A stretch of DNA of 64,000 nt from JAICQM01 sp963781555 (GCA_963781555.1 CAWAGB010000001.1:62001-126000); one strand, 5' to 3'; shown: positions 51,698 to 60,753, numbered from the stretch's first letter. The notes: generated by a model from the sequence alone, not told the origin. Translations and numbers: made by a program.

Positions 51698-52548
51698 GCG
51701 AGCGGACGGCCCCCGACGCCGATGTCGTCGTCCGCATCGCCGGCGTGGATAAGGTCTTCACCGCGGGCAGCGGCAGCGCGACCACTGCGCTCTCGGGGAT
51801 CGACCTCGAGATCCTGCGCGGCGAGTTCGTCAGCCTCATCGGTCCGTCCGGCTGCGGCAAGAGCACCCTGCTGCGCGTCATCGGCGACCTGACCAGCCCG
51901 AGCGCCGGAACTGTCGACGTCAACCGCAAGACCGCCCACCGCGCCCGCCTCGCCCGCGACTACGGGATGGTCTTCCAGGCGCCGGTCCTGTTCGAGTGGC
52001 GCAGCGTGGAAGAGAACGTCCGCCTCCCGCTGGAGCTGATGGGCCTCGACCGCCGTGAGCGCGAGGCGCGGGCGGCGGAGATGCTGGCCCTCGTTGAGCT
52101 GGGCGATTTCGCGCGCCACCACCCGCACCAGCTGTCGGGCGGCATGCAGCAGCGCGTGGCGATCGCGCGGGCGCTCGCCCTGCAGCCTTCGATCCTGCTC
52201 ATGGACGAGCCGTTCGGCGCGCTCGACGAGATGACCCGCGAGCGGATGAACTCCGAGGTGCTGCGCATCTGGGAGCAGACCGGCATCACCGTCGTCTTCG
52301 TCACCCACTCGATCCCCGAAGCTGTCTTCCTCTCCTCGCGAGTGGTGGTCATGAGCGCGCGTCCGGGACGCATCACGCGCACCATCGACGTGGATCTCCC
52401 GCGCCCGCGCAACGACCTGTCGCGCGAGCAGCCGCGCTACTTCGAGCTGGTCACCGAGGTGCGCGAGGCACTGCGCGCCGGGCGCGGTGCGCTGGGCGCC
52501 GGCACGGCCTCGACCGAGCGGCTGGCCGCCGAGGGCGGGATCGGCTGA
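51694..52548 (+). CDS. ABC importer ATPase (SsuB/TauB/ThiZ type)
   Basis: A 284-residue ATPase: Walker A GPSGCGKST, Q-loop GMVFQAPVLFEWRSVEENVR, signature HQLSGGMQQRVAIARALALQP, Walker B ILLMDEPFGALDEMTRERM and H-loop FVTHSIPEAVFLSSRVVVMS. All catalytic elements are present. Its ATG overlaps the permease 1 stop (ATGA), and permease 2 follows after 10 bp. Confidence 0.93.
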   Translation: MSERTAPDADVVVRIAGVDKVFTAGSGSATTALSGIDLEILRGEFVSLIGPSGCGKSTLLRVIGDLTSPSAGTVDVNRKTAHRARLARDYGMVFQAPVLFEWRSVEENVRLPLELMGLDRREREARAAEMLALVELGDFARHHPHQLSGGMQQRVAIARALALQPSILLMDEPFGALDEMTRERMNSEVLRIWEQTGITVVFVTHSIPEAVFLSSRVVVMSARPGRITRTIDVDLPRPRNDLSREQPRYFELVTEVREALRAGRGALGAGTASTERLAAEGGIG

Positions 52549-52558
52549 CGCCGGACCG

Positions 52559-53359
52559 ATGAGCACCGCCCGACGCCGGCTGGCGACCCTCCTGCCGCCG
52601 ATCCTCGTCTTCGTGGTCGGCGTGGCGCTGTGGGAGGGCCTGACCCGGCTGCTCGAGGTGCGCGCCTTCATCCTGCCGCCGCCGTCAGCCATCGCGGCTG
52701 CCCTGGTCGACAACTGGGCGACCGGGCGCTGGCCGCTGCTGCCGTCCGCCCTCGCGACGCTCCTGGAGGCGGCGGGCGGCTTCCTGATCGGGACGGTGGC
52801 GGGCGTGGCGGTGGCATTCCTGGTGGCTCGCTGGCGAACGGTGAGCGATGCCATCCTGCCGGTCGCGGTGGCGGCCAATGCCATCCCCATCATCGCCATC
52901 GCCCCGATCTTCAACAACTGGTTCGGGGTCCTCAACCCGTTGAGCAAGATGATGATCGCCGCGATGCTCGTCTTCTTCCCGGTGATGATCAACGTGACTC
53001 GTGGCCTCTCCCAGGTGGAGCCGTCCGCCGTGGAGCTGATGCGCTCGTACGCCGCGTCGGACTGGACGGTGCTGCGCAAGGTCCGCATCCCGAACGCGCT
53101 CCCCTTCTTCCTGACCGCAATGAAGGTCGCCACGACGCTCGCGCTGATCGGAGCGGTGGTGGGCGAGTACTTCGGCGGATCGTCCACCGTCCTGGGGCGC
53201 GTCGTCGTGCAGTCCGCCTCGTCACTCCGCTTCGATGTCACGTGGGCCGCCATCATCATGGCGTCGGTCGCGGGAGTGGCCGCCTACCTCGCGGTGGCCG
53301 CGCTGGAACGAGTGCTCATTCCGTGGCATGCATCGGTCCGCGGGGAGCAGCCAGGGTGA
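52559..53359 (+). CDS. ABC importer permease 2
   Basis: A 266-residue permease with six helices and the EAA loop ELMRSYAASDWTVLRKVRIP, nearly identical in this region to permease 1. The start ATG is within ACCGATG. Together the two permeases probably form a heterodimeric pore. The family includes pyrimidine, thiamine-precursor, riboflavin, nitrate and sulfonate importers. Confidence 0.9.
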   Translation: MSTARRRLATLLPPILVFVVGVALWEGLTRLLEVRAFILPPPSAIAAALVDNWATGRWPLLPSALATLLEAAGGFLIGTVAGVAVAFLVARWRTVSDAILPVAVAANAIPIIAIAPIFNNWFGVLNPLSKMMIAAMLVFFPVMINVTRGLSQVEPSAVELMRSYAASDWTVLRKVRIPNALPFFLTAMKVATTLALIGAVVGEYFGGSSTVLGRVVVQSASSLRFDVTWAAIIMASVAGVAAYLAVAALERVLIPWHASVRGEQPG

Positions 53360-53402
53360 TCGCCTGCGCCTGAAATGGTCGCCCGCCTCGCCGCCGACTG
53401 CC

Positions 53403-53408
53403 TACAAT
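53403..53408 (+). promoter_or_regulatory. Possible internal -10 element TACAAT
   Basis: TACAAT lies in the 108-bp gap before the binding-protein gene, about 60 nt before ATG 53468. An extra promoter would raise expression of the binding protein, which importers need in excess. No -35 is obvious. Confidence 0.3.
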
Positions 53409-53467
53409 CCGCCCAATTGGGAACGAGGGCACCTGGTCCCCCGAGCGCCAGGATGAGGAGAGGTTTG

Positions 53468-54592
53468 ATGAAGGCATCCCGGATCTGGTTGGGCGCCGCG
53501 AGCGCCGGCCTGCTGATCCTGTCGGCGTGCACCGGCGGCGGCAGCAGCAGCACTGCGTCCTCGAGCGCGAGCGGTGGTGGTGGGGAGCTGACGCCGGTCA
53601 GCCTGCAGCTGCAGTGGGCGCCACAGGCCCAGTTCGCCGGCTACTTCGCCGCCGTCGAGCAGGGCTACTACGAGGCGCAGGGCCTGGACGTCGAGATCAT
53701 CGATGGCGGCCCGGACGTCATTCCGCAGCAGGTAGGCTCGGCCGAGGACGGCCCCGAGTTCACCATCAGCTGGGTTCCCAAGGTCCTCGAGGCCCGCGAG
53801 TCCGGCTCCGACCTCGTCGACATCGCACAGATCTTCCAGCGCTCGGGAACGTTGAGCGTGAGCTGGGCCGACTCCAACATCAGCGAGCCCGCCGATTTCG
53901 CGGGCAAGAAGGTCGGCGTCTGGGACTTCGGCAACGAGTACGAAGTGACCGCTGCCGCGTCTGCGGCCGGCCTGGCGGAAGGCACCGACTACCAGAAGGT
54001 GATTCAGCCGTTCGACATGACACTGCTGCTGAACCGCGAGATCGATGTCGCCGAGGCGATGATCTACAACGAGTACGCCCAGGTGCTCGAGGCGGAGAAT
54101 CCGGATACTGGCGAGCTCTACCAGCCGGAGGATCTCCACGTCATCAACTACAACGAGGTCGGGACGGCCATGCTCCAGGACGCCATCTTCGCGCGTGCCG
54201 GGTGGCTCGCGGAGGACGGCAACGAGGACGTGGCGACCCGCTTCCTGCGGGCGAGCTTCCAGGGCTGGATGTACTGCCGCGACAATCCTGACAACTGCAT
54301 CCAGTACACCGTCGACGCCGGCTCGACGTTGGGCGCCGGCCACCAGGCGTGGATGATGAACGAGATCAACCCGCTCATCTGGCCGTCCGAGGCCGGGATC
54401 GGGATGCTCGACACCGACATGTGGCAGCAGACCGTGGACATCAGCATGGAGGCAGGGATCATCTCCGAGGCGCCTCCGGCGGAAGCCTACCGGACCGATC
54501 TCGCCGAAGCGGCCCACGAGGGCATCGACGGCGATCTCAACGGCAACGGCTTCCAGAAGGGAACGGTGGAGGTCACGCCGCGAGGCGAATAG
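53468..54592 (+). CDS. NMT1/THI5-like substrate-binding lipoprotein
   Basis: A 374-residue exported lipoprotein: signal peptide with lipobox LSAC (C21), a Ser/Gly linker, then a type II binding protein. VSLQLQWAPQAQFAGYFAAV and EQGYYEAQGLDVEIIDGG are the NMT1/THI5 signature seen in ThiY (pyrimidine precursor) and RibY (riboflavin, known from Chloroflexus) proteins. Aromatic and acidic residues in QAWMMNEINPLIWPSEAG may line the pocket. AGGAGAGG is 5 nt before ATG 53468, among the strongest ribosome sites in the window. The last gene of the importer operon, ended by a hairpin. Confidence 0.9.
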   Translation: MKASRIWLGAASAGLLILSACTGGGSSSTASSSASGGGGELTPVSLQLQWAPQAQFAGYFAAVEQGYYEAQGLDVEIIDGGPDVIPQQVGSAEDGPEFTISWVPKVLEARESGSDLVDIAQIFQRSGTLSVSWADSNISEPADFAGKKVGVWDFGNEYEVTAAASAAGLAEGTDYQKVIQPFDMTLLLNREIDVAEAMIYNEYAQVLEAENPDTGELYQPEDLHVINYNEVGTAMLQDAIFARAGWLAEDGNEDVATRFLRASFQGWMYCRDNPDNCIQYTVDAGSTLGAGHQAWMMNEINPLIWPSEAGIGMLDTDMWQQTVDISMEAGIISEAPPAEAYRTDLAEAAHEGIDGDLNGNGFQKGTVEVTPRGE

Positions 54593-54614
54593 GCCGCATC
54601 CTCCCGTCGCATGT

Positions 54615-54644
54615 GCGAGGCCCCTCCCTGTGGAGGGGTCTCGC
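54615..54644. terminator. Bidirectional hairpin terminator
   Basis: GCGAGGCCCCTCC and GGAGGGGTCTCGC pair over 13 bp (one G-T pair) with a 4-nt loop, between the convergent binding-protein and antiporter genes. A short T-rich GCTGTTT follows on the plus strand. Confidence 0.75.
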
Positions 54645-54650
54645 GCTGTT

Positions 54651-55841
54651 TCAGCGAGGCGGGGCCTCATCGGATGGAGTCTCCTCCTCGGCTCGCGCTC
54701 GCGCGACGAGGCGCGGCAGGAGCGGCGGCACGATCAGGGTCGTCAGGATCGCCATGCCGACAACAACGCTGTACAGGCGCCCATCGATGGCTCCCACCTG
54801 CAACCCGAGGCCGGCTACCACGATCCCCACCTCCCCGCGCGGCACCATGCCCCAGCCGATGAGAAGCGCGGACGCGCGTCCCTCACGCAGCGCACCCACG
54901 AAGGCACCCACGAACTTGGTGAGCACGGCCAGCACGGTCACCCCGACCAGGAGACCAAGGGTCGAGAGATTGCCGAGGCCGGCGAGGTCCACCTGGGCAC
55001 CGATATAGCCGAAGAAGAATGGCGTGAAGAATGCCGCGATGGGCGCCACCTCGGTCTCCAGGGCGTGGCGTTCGCTCGACTCGCCGACGACCATGCCAGC
55101 CAGGAACGCGCCGATAATGGCGGCCAGCCCGATCTGCGCGGATAGCGCCGCCAGACCCAGCATGATGATCATCCCCGGCAGGAATGGCGTGTCAGCGAAG
55201 CGTGGGTCGGTGAGCAGCGAGCGGCGGCGGCGGAGGACCTGTGTGCCGCCGATCAGCACGATGCCGATGAAGGCCACGGCAACCGCCGTCAGCACGGCGA
55301 GCCGCTCGAGCGAGGCGCTCCCCGCCGCCAGCCCGGTGGCGAAGGCCAGAATCAGCATCGCGAGGACGTCGTCGATCACCGCGGCCCCGAGGATCGTCCG
55401 GCCGGGGCGGCTGGAGAGAGCACCCAGGCCACGCAGCGCGTTGGAAGTGATGCCCACGCTGGTGGCGGTCAGGGCCGCCGCCAGGAACACGCTGACCGCC
55501 GGAGCCAGGCCCAGCACGCCACCGAGCAGGAAGCCGGCTCCGAACGGCAGGATCACGCCGAGCGCACCCACGGCCACGGCGGTCGGGCCGACGCGGACCA
55601 TGTCGCCGAGCCGGGTCTCGATGCCCACCTGGAAGAGGAGCAGTACCACCCCGATCTCGGCGAAGACGGTCGTCTCATCGCCGATCCGATACCACCCCAG
55701 CAAGGCCGGTCCGACCACCGCCCCGGCGAGTATTTCACCGATCACCGGAGGCTGGCCCAGCCGCTTGAAGACCTCGTCGCCCACCTTGGCGGCGAGCAGC
55801 AGGACGAACAGCTGGCGTAGGACATCGGCGAGGTGGTCCAT
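54651..55841 (-). CDS. CPA2-type Na+(K+)/H+ antiporter, membrane domain only
   Basis: A 396-residue protein with about 12 helices. GQPPVIGEILAGAVVGPALL and FQVGIETRLGDM are CPA2 signatures; LTATSVGITSNAL and AAVIDDVLAMLILAF contain the conserved Thr and the Asp pair needed for ion exchange. No cytoplasmic TrkA-N domain is present. It should exchange Na+ or K+ for protons. The last of three genes read leftward from 57640, with only 3 bp between it and the previous gene; its ATG is in ACCGATG. Confidence 0.9.
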   Translation of the reverse strand: MDHLADVLRQLFVLLLAAKVGDEVFKRLGQPPVIGEILAGAVVGPALLGWYRIGDETTVFAEIGVVLLLFQVGIETRLGDMVRVGPTAVAVGALGVILPFGAGFLLGGVLGLAPAVSVFLAAALTATSVGITSNALRGLGALSSRPGRTILGAAVIDDVLAMLILAFATGLAAGSASLERLAVLTAVAVAFIGIVLIGGTQVLRRRRSLLTDPRFADTPFLPGMIIMLGLAALSAQIGLAAIIGAFLAGMVVGESSERHALETEVAPIAAFFTPFFFGYIGAQVDLAGLGNLSTLGLLVGVTVLAVLTKFVGAFVGALREGRASALLIGWGMVPRGEVGIVVAGLGLQVGAIDGRLYSVVVGMAILTTLIVPPLLPRLVARARAEEETPSDEAPPR

Positions 55842-55844
55842 CGG

Positions 55845-57113
55845 TCAGAGGAGGTAGCGGAGCCAGATGTAGACGGTGCTCACGAGGATCGAGCCGAGCG
55901 TGACCGGCAGGCCGTAGCGAAGGAAGGCACCGAAGGTGATCGGGTGGCCCTCGCGTTCGGCCATCGCGGCCAGGATGACGTTGGCACTGGCCCCGATGAT
56001 GGTCGCGTTGCCGCCCAGATCCGCGCCGATGGCCAACGCCCACCACAGCCCGTCGCTCTCATGGCCGCCTGCCAGCTGGTCGACGACCGGGATCATGGTG
56101 GCGGTGTACGGGATGTTGTCGATGAGGCCGGACAGTGCAGCGCTGACCCACAGCACGAGGATCGAGGTGGTGGCAAGCGCGCCACCGGTGATGGCCACGA
56201 TGATGTCCGCGATCGCGTCGATCAGACCGATCTCGATCACGCCGGCGACGAGCATGAACAGCCCGATGAAGAAGAAGAGTGTCGGCCACTCGACCTCCCT
56301 GAGGACTTCCTGCGGGTCCTCGCGGGCAACCACCATCAGCGCCACCGCGCCGGTGAGCGCGACGGTGGCCGGCTCATATCCCAGCGGGCCGTGGAACAGG
56401 AACCCGAGCAGGGTGAGGCCGAGGACGATGAGGGAGCTGCGCAGCAGGGCGGGATGGGTGATCATGCCGCGCTCGTCGAGGGCCATCAGCGACTCGCGGA
56501 GCTCAGGGTCCGTCTCCAGCTGGCCGCGGAACAGCCAACGCGCGGAAAGGAGGTACAGCACCAGCAGCAGCGCCGACAGCGGTGCCATGTTGAACATGAA
56601 GGCGGCGAAGTCGAGATTCGCCGCGCTGCCGATCAGGATATTGGGCGGATCGCCGATGAGCGTCGACGCGCCGCCGATGTTGCTTGCCAGGATCTCGCTG
56701 ACGATGAGCGGAAAGGGGCTCATGCCGAGCCGCGCCGCCAGGAAGAGGGTGATGGGGCCGACGAGCACGACGGTGGTGACATTGTCGAGCAGGGCGCTCG
56801 CCAAGGCGGTGATGACGCTCAGCACGATGAGCACGCGGTAGCCGTCGCCTCCGGCGAAGCGCGCAGCGCGCACGGCCACCCAGCCGAAGACCCCGGTCTT
56901 TCGAATGATGCCGGCCAGGATCATCATCCCCGCCAGCAGGAAGATGACGTTGAAGTCGATCTCGGCGAAGGCCTCCTCCTGGCTTACGATGCCGACCAGG
57001 ACCATGGCCACCCCGCCCGCCATGGCGGCGATCGTCTTGTGCACGCGCTCAGTCGCGATCAGCGCATAGGTGACAACGAAGATCGCGAGCCCGAGACCGG
57101 CCACGAGGGTCAT
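55845..57113 (-). CDS. ArsB/NhaD-type (SLC13 superfamily) permease
   Basis: A 422-residue protein with 11-12 helices and the ion-transporter superfamily layout: GIIRKTGVFGWVAVRAARFA, LLDNVTTVVLVGPITL, and GGASTLIGDPPNILIGSAA in the first repeat, and LIDNIPYTATMIPVV with GADLGGNATIIGASANVI in the second. These NT(D)N and G-N motifs are typical of NhaD Na+/H+ antiporters and ArsB-like permeases. I cannot decide between sodium and arsenite. ATGA overlap with the CBS gene and 3 bp to the CPA2 gene favour ion and pH homeostasis. Confidence 0.88.
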   Translation of the reverse strand: MTLVAGLGLAIFVVTYALIATERVHKTIAAMAGGVAMVLVGIVSQEEAFAEIDFNVIFLLAGMMILAGIIRKTGVFGWVAVRAARFAGGDGYRVLIVLSVITALASALLDNVTTVVLVGPITLFLAARLGMSPFPLIVSEILASNIGGASTLIGDPPNILIGSAANLDFAAFMFNMAPLSALLLVLYLLSARWLFRGQLETDPELRESLMALDERGMITHPALLRSSLIVLGLTLLGFLFHGPLGYEPATVALTGAVALMVVAREDPQEVLREVEWPTLFFFIGLFMLVAGVIEIGLIDAIADIIVAITGGALATTSILVLWVSAALSGLIDNIPYTATMIPVVDQLAGGHESDGLWWALAIGADLGGNATIIGASANVILAAMAEREGHPITFGAFLRYGLPVTLGSILVSTVYIWLRYLL

Positions 57114-57640
57114 GACGCTCCGGCCGGCGGCTCGAGAAGCGCGCGGCGCCCGCTCGCCCGCACCCAGACGAGGAGCAGCTCCAGCTGGTCGATGTAGCCG
57201 ACCACGCGGTGCTCGGCGTCGACGATAGGCAACCCGTTGAGCGTGGAGCTGTGGAGCTTGGCGAAGGCGTCTCGCACGGTGTCGTCGAGGTGCACGCTCA
57301 CCGGCTCGCTCATCACTTCGCCGGCCACGCGGGCGCCGACATGGCGTGCGTACTCAAGCGCGGCCTCCATGTCATCGATCTCGCCGATCGCCTCTTCCGG
57401 CACGATCTTGAGGAAGATGTCATTGACGAGCCGGTGGACGGGGATGACACCGACCAGGCGCTGCTCCTCGTCGGTCACGGCGATGACGCGACACGCCGTG
57501 TTGCCCACCGCGGCCTCGGCGACCTGCTGCAGGCTCGTCGCGCGCTGCACGATCACCGGATGCATCTGGAGGATCGTGTCCGCCTCGGAGATCGGCGTGC
57601 TCTGGGTGATCGCCTCGGGCGAGAGGAGTGGCTCGGTCAT
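57110..57640 (-). CDS. CBS-domain protein
   Basis: A 176-residue protein consisting of two CBS motifs: QMHPVIVQRATSLQQVAEAA with VIAVTDEEQRLVGVIPVHRL, and VMSEPVSVHLDDTVRDAFAK with GLPIVDAEHRVVGYIDQLEL. Such pairs bind adenosine nucleotides or sense ionic strength. It is the first gene of a three-gene ion-transport unit, so it may gate the permease it overlaps (ATGA), like the CBS domains of other transporters. GAGGTG lies 4 nt upstream of ATG 57640. Confidence 0.85.
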   Translation of the reverse strand: MTEPLLSPEAITQSTPISEADTILQMHPVIVQRATSLQQVAEAAVGNTACRVIAVTDEEQRLVGVIPVHRLVNDIFLKIVPEEAIGEIDDMEAALEYARHVGARVAGEVMSEPVSVHLDDTVRDAFAKLHSSTLNGLPIVDAEHRVVGYIDQLELLLVWVRASGRRALLEPPAGAS

Positions 57641-57757
57641 GGGGCACCTCGAGAGCCTCGGGGAATGCACAAGAGACCGCGTTGTACCGCAGTCTCCACC
57701 TCGACCGGTCGGGTAGGGGAGGGCCGGTCAACCCCGTGACGGTACGCCGTCCCACGG

Positions 57758-57816
57758 ATGATACCGACCCGACGATCCTCCCGGCAACCGGACGCGACCG
57801 AACCGACCGGTATCAT
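57758..57816. promoter_or_regulatory. Divergent promoter pair with CGGTATCAT inverted repeat
   Basis: ATGATACCG (57758-57766) and CGGTATCAT (57808-57816) are 9-bp inverted arms, 41 bp apart. Each contains a TATCAT -10 facing outward: the minus-strand one for the CBS operon (leader about 115 nt) and the plus-strand one for the KefB-like gene (leader about 25 nt). Confidence 0.45.
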
Positions 57817-57846
57817 GCTGCACCACCCACGGAGCCTTCCAGACCG

Positions 57847-59511
57847 ATGACCAGCAGCCTCGGCCTGACCCTTCTCGTTGCGCTCGGCGCGGCGCTGGTG
57901 CTCGGTGCGCTCGCCCACCGTCTTCGCCTCGCTCCGATGGTCGGCTACATCGCCGCCGGCCTGCTGGTCGGACCCTTCACGCCCGGATTCGTGGCCGACC
58001 GCGAGCAGGTGCTCGAGCTGGCCGACCTGGGCGTGGCGCTCCTCATGTTCAGCATCGGGCTGCAGTTCCGCAGGCACGAGCTGGCAAGCGTCGGGAGGCT
58101 GGTCGGGATCGGGGCACCCGTGCAGGTGGCGATCACCATGGCCTTCGGGACCGCCATCTCGATGGCGCTCGGTCGACCTCTGGTGGAGGCGCTCTTCCTG
58201 GGCGCCATCGTGAGCATCGCCTCGTCCGTGGTGATGGTGAAGCTGCTCGGCGAGGGCGCGCTGCACGCGACACTGCACGGCCGCCTCGCCTTCGCCTGGT
58301 CGGTGGTGCAGGACCTCATCACCGTCCTGCTGGTGGTGATTCTCTCCGCGCTCGCTCACCACGCCGCCAACCCGCTCCTGGAGGTCGGCCGGGCCACGCT
58401 GCTGGCCGGCCTGTTCGTGGGCGCCATCCTGCTGCTCGGCTCGCGCGCACTGCCCTGGATGCTCGAGCGCGTCGCCCGCCTCGCGTCCCGGGAGCTGTTC
58501 ATCGTCGCGGTGGCGGTGATCGCCATCGGCACGGCGACCGTCGCCGGCTTCGTCGGTGTCAGCGTGGCGCTGGGTGCCTTCGTGGCCGGCATGGCGCTCG
58601 CCGACTCGGACCTCGCCGCCTCCGTGCTCGGGGAGGTGGTGCCGCTGCGCGAGCTGTTCAGCACCCTGTTCTTCGTCAGCGTGGGCGTGCTGCTCGAGCC
58701 ACAGGCGCTGCTGGCGCAATGGCCGCTGGTCGTGGTGCTGCTGGTGCTGATCGTGATCGCCAAGGGCGGCGCCGTTGCGGGCGTGCTGCGCGTCGCCGGG
58801 CAGGGTCCCGCAGTGGCGCTGCGCACCGGCGGGTTCCTGGCGCAGAGCGGCGAGTTCAGCTTCGTGCTGGCGACGGTGGGCCTGGAGACCGGCGCCATCG
58901 CGCCCGACATCTTCAGCGCCGCCATGGGTGCCGTGGTCATCTCCGTCCTGACCGCCGGGCCGGTGGCCGCCATGGGCGGGCGGATCGGCCATTGGCGTGC
59001 CGACCGAGCCACCGAGAACGCCCTCCCGGCGCCCGACGAGGTGGCCGATCTGCGCCGCCACGCCATCATCCTCGGCTACGGTCGTATTGGACGGGCCGTG
59101 GCGCGGGTGCTCACCTCACGTGGCTTCGACTGGGTTGCGGTCGACCTCGACTATCCGATTGCACGCCAGGCAAGAGACACGGGCATGCCGCTCGTCTACG
59201 GCGACGCCAGCTCCCCGTCCGTGCTGGACGCCGCCCGTATCCACGAGGCGCGGGTGCTGGTGGTGGCGCTCCCCGATGCCCTCGCGACACGCCAGGCGGT
59301 GGACTACGGTCTGCGCCGCAATCCGCGCCTTGACGTGGTGGCGCGCGCCCACTCGGAGGCGGACGAGACGGAGCTGCGCCGCATGGGCGCCCGCCGCGTG
59401 GTCGTGGCGGAGCGGCAGCTGAGCGACGAGCTGGTCCGCCATGCCCTGCGGCGCTTCGGGGTCAGCGACCGCGAGATCGACGGAATACTGCGCCGCGACG
59501 AGGAGCGCTGA
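57847..59511 (+). CDS. KefB-like K+/H+ antiporter with RCK domain
   Basis: A 554-residue protein. Residues 1-385 form a CPA2 membrane domain with PMVGYIAAGLLVGPFTPGFV, VIASSVVMVKLLGEGALHA-like segments and FLAQSGEFSFVLATVGLE. Residues about 400-554 are a TrkA-N (RCK) domain with the Rossmann loop ILGYGRIGRAVARVL and the acidic NAD-binding end VAVDLDY. It probably exchanges K+ (or Na+) for protons under nucleotide control. ATG 57847 sits in ACCGATG. It diverges from the CBS/ArsB-like/CPA2 unit. Confidence 0.92.
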   Translation: MTSSLGLTLLVALGAALVLGALAHRLRLAPMVGYIAAGLLVGPFTPGFVADREQVLELADLGVALLMFSIGLQFRRHELASVGRLVGIGAPVQVAITMAFGTAISMALGRPLVEALFLGAIVSIASSVVMVKLLGEGALHATLHGRLAFAWSVVQDLITVLLVVILSALAHHAANPLLEVGRATLLAGLFVGAILLLGSRALPWMLERVARLASRELFIVAVAVIAIGTATVAGFVGVSVALGAFVAGMALADSDLAASVLGEVVPLRELFSTLFFVSVGVLLEPQALLAQWPLVVVLLVLIVIAKGGAVAGVLRVAGQGPAVALRTGGFLAQSGEFSFVLATVGLETGAIAPDIFSAAMGAVVISVLTAGPVAAMGGRIGHWRADRATENALPAPDEVADLRRHAIILGYGRIGRAVARVLTSRGFDWVAVDLDYPIARQARDTGMPLVYGDASSPSVLDAARIHEARVLVVALPDALATRQAVDYGLRRNPRLDVVARAHSEADETELRRMGARRVVVAERQLSDELVRHALRRFGVSDREIDGILRRDEER

Positions 59512-59515
59512 CCGG

Positions 59516-60061
59516 CTAGCGCCTGTCCCCGAACGCCTGGTCCAGGATGGCACCCATGTCGGGGCTGCCGGTCTGGGCGGTCTTGCGCTCCTGACCGAGG
59601 ATCTGGCCGAGGTCCGGAAAGCCCCCGCCCGAGCTACCGGAGCCGGATTGCTTGCCGAGCATGCCCATCACCAGCGGCGCGAGCGTCGCCAGGATCTGGA
59701 GGATGCTGCCGCCGCTCAATCCCGCCCGCTGGCCGAGCGCCTGCGCCGCGGGCTCCTGGCGATCGCCAAGAATGTGGTCGAGGATGCCGGCGCCGTTTGC
59801 CGCCTTGCCGCCCCGCGAGCCGGAGAGGTAACCCTCCAGGTCGTCCAGCAGGTCCGCGTGGCGGTCCTCCGTCAGCGCCCGCTGCAGGCTCTGAGCGCCC
59901 TGCGGATCGGCGGCGTTGCGCTCCAGCCCCGCAAGGAGCATCGGCAGCGCCTCCTGGATGGCGGTGCGGGCCTGGTCGGGGTTGGCGCCGACCTGGTTGC
60001 TGATGCGGTCGAGGGAGCTGGGCCGGAGCAGGCGCTCCAGGAGATCGGTGCTGGATGTCAT
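59516..60061 (-). CDS. DUF937 family protein (YidB-like)
   Basis: A 181-residue protein. ISNQVGANPDQARTAIQEALP with MLLAGLERNA and ILQILATLAPLVMGMLGKQS are typical of DUF937, a helical family with hydrophobic repeats and a Gly/Ser-rich C-terminal part. Function unknown. The ATG overlaps the HAD gene stop (ATGA) and it is the last gene of the HIT-HAD-DUF937 unit. Confidence 0.8.
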   Translation of the reverse strand: MTSSTDLLERLLRPSSLDRISNQVGANPDQARTAIQEALPMLLAGLERNAADPQGAQSLQRALTEDRHADLLDDLEGYLSGSRGGKAANGAGILDHILGDRQEPAAQALGQRAGLSGGSILQILATLAPLVMGMLGKQSGSGSSGGGFPDLGQILGQERKTAQTGSPDMGAILDQAFGDRR

Positions 60062-60753
60062 GTCGAACGCGCCTCGTCGTGCGGCGGGCCGGGTGAGCGA
60101 ATCTCGTCAGCCGGCGGCCACGCCTCCGGGATGCGTTGCACGAGCTCTGCCAGCGACTCGACCACCAGCGCGGCGACCCCGGGCGGCGGAGGCGGCTGGA
60201 TGATGCCCCACGGTCCGCGGCGGATCCACACGGCGCGCATGCCGGCGGCCGCGGCGGGCAGGACGTCGTTGTCGACGCGATCGCCAACATACGCCACCTC
60301 GCCTGGCGCGGGGCGGCCCATCAGCTCCAGGCAGCGGTCGAAGAAGGCCGGGTCCGGCTTCGCCACCCCGATCGCCTCCGACATCGCCATCACATCCGGC
60401 TCGACGCCCATCGCGCGGAGCTGTTCGTCGCGCACCGCAGGCTGGTTGGCGATCACCGCTACCCGGTAGCCGGCCTCGCGCAGCGCATCGAGCGCCGGCA
60501 GCGCGTCCGGGTACAGGTCGTCGGAACGGAAGCCGCCGTGGATCGACTCGATCGAGGCAATCCGCATCGGCCAATCGTCAACCCCGAACAGGTCGAACAC
60601 CGCGCGATGCTCCTGTTCACGCGCGATCACCGCCCCCATGCCGGCCAGGAAGGTCATGCGCGGGATGCCCAGCTCATCCGCCCAGGTGGACCAGATGCGA
60701 GTCTCGTCGATGAGCGTCTCGCCGACGTCCAGGCAGACCCAGCGCTCGCTCAC
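60058..60753 (-). CDS. HAD-superfamily hydrolase
   Basis: A 231-residue HAD hydrolase of subfamily IA: DVGET (nucleophile D9; the usual second Asp is Gly11), VIANQPAVRDEQL for motif II, GVAKPDPAFF (Lys, motif III) and YVGDRVDNDVLPAAAAGM (motif IV). The missing second Asp may mean altered chemistry or a weak phosphatase. The C-terminus is a Pro-rich tail. It overlaps both neighbours (ATGA to the HIT gene and to DUF937), so the three are translated together. Confidence 0.88.
   Translation of the reverse strand: MSERWVCLDVGETLIDETRIWSTWADELGIPRMTFLAGMGAVIAREQEHRAVFDLFGVDDWPMRIASIESIHGGFRSDDLYPDALPALDALREAGYRVAVIANQPAVRDEQLRAMGVEPDVMAMSEAIGVAKPDPAFFDRCLELMGRPAPGEVAYVGDRVDNDVLPAAAAGMRAVWIRRGPWGIIQPPPPPGVAALVVESLAELVQRIPEAWPPADEIRSPGPPHDEARST

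Noticed and set aside
49411..53259. Two long antisense frames (549 and 649 codons) over the aminotransferase and ABC genes
   Set aside because: Both oppose clearly conserved genes and show shadow-type composition (Arg, Ala, Asp, His repeats) without motifs.
53360..53467. Thiamine-type riboswitch before the THI5-like binding protein
   Set aside because: I looked for the conserved CUGAGA and related TPP-aptamer blocks and found none; only a TACAAT and a ribosome site are present.
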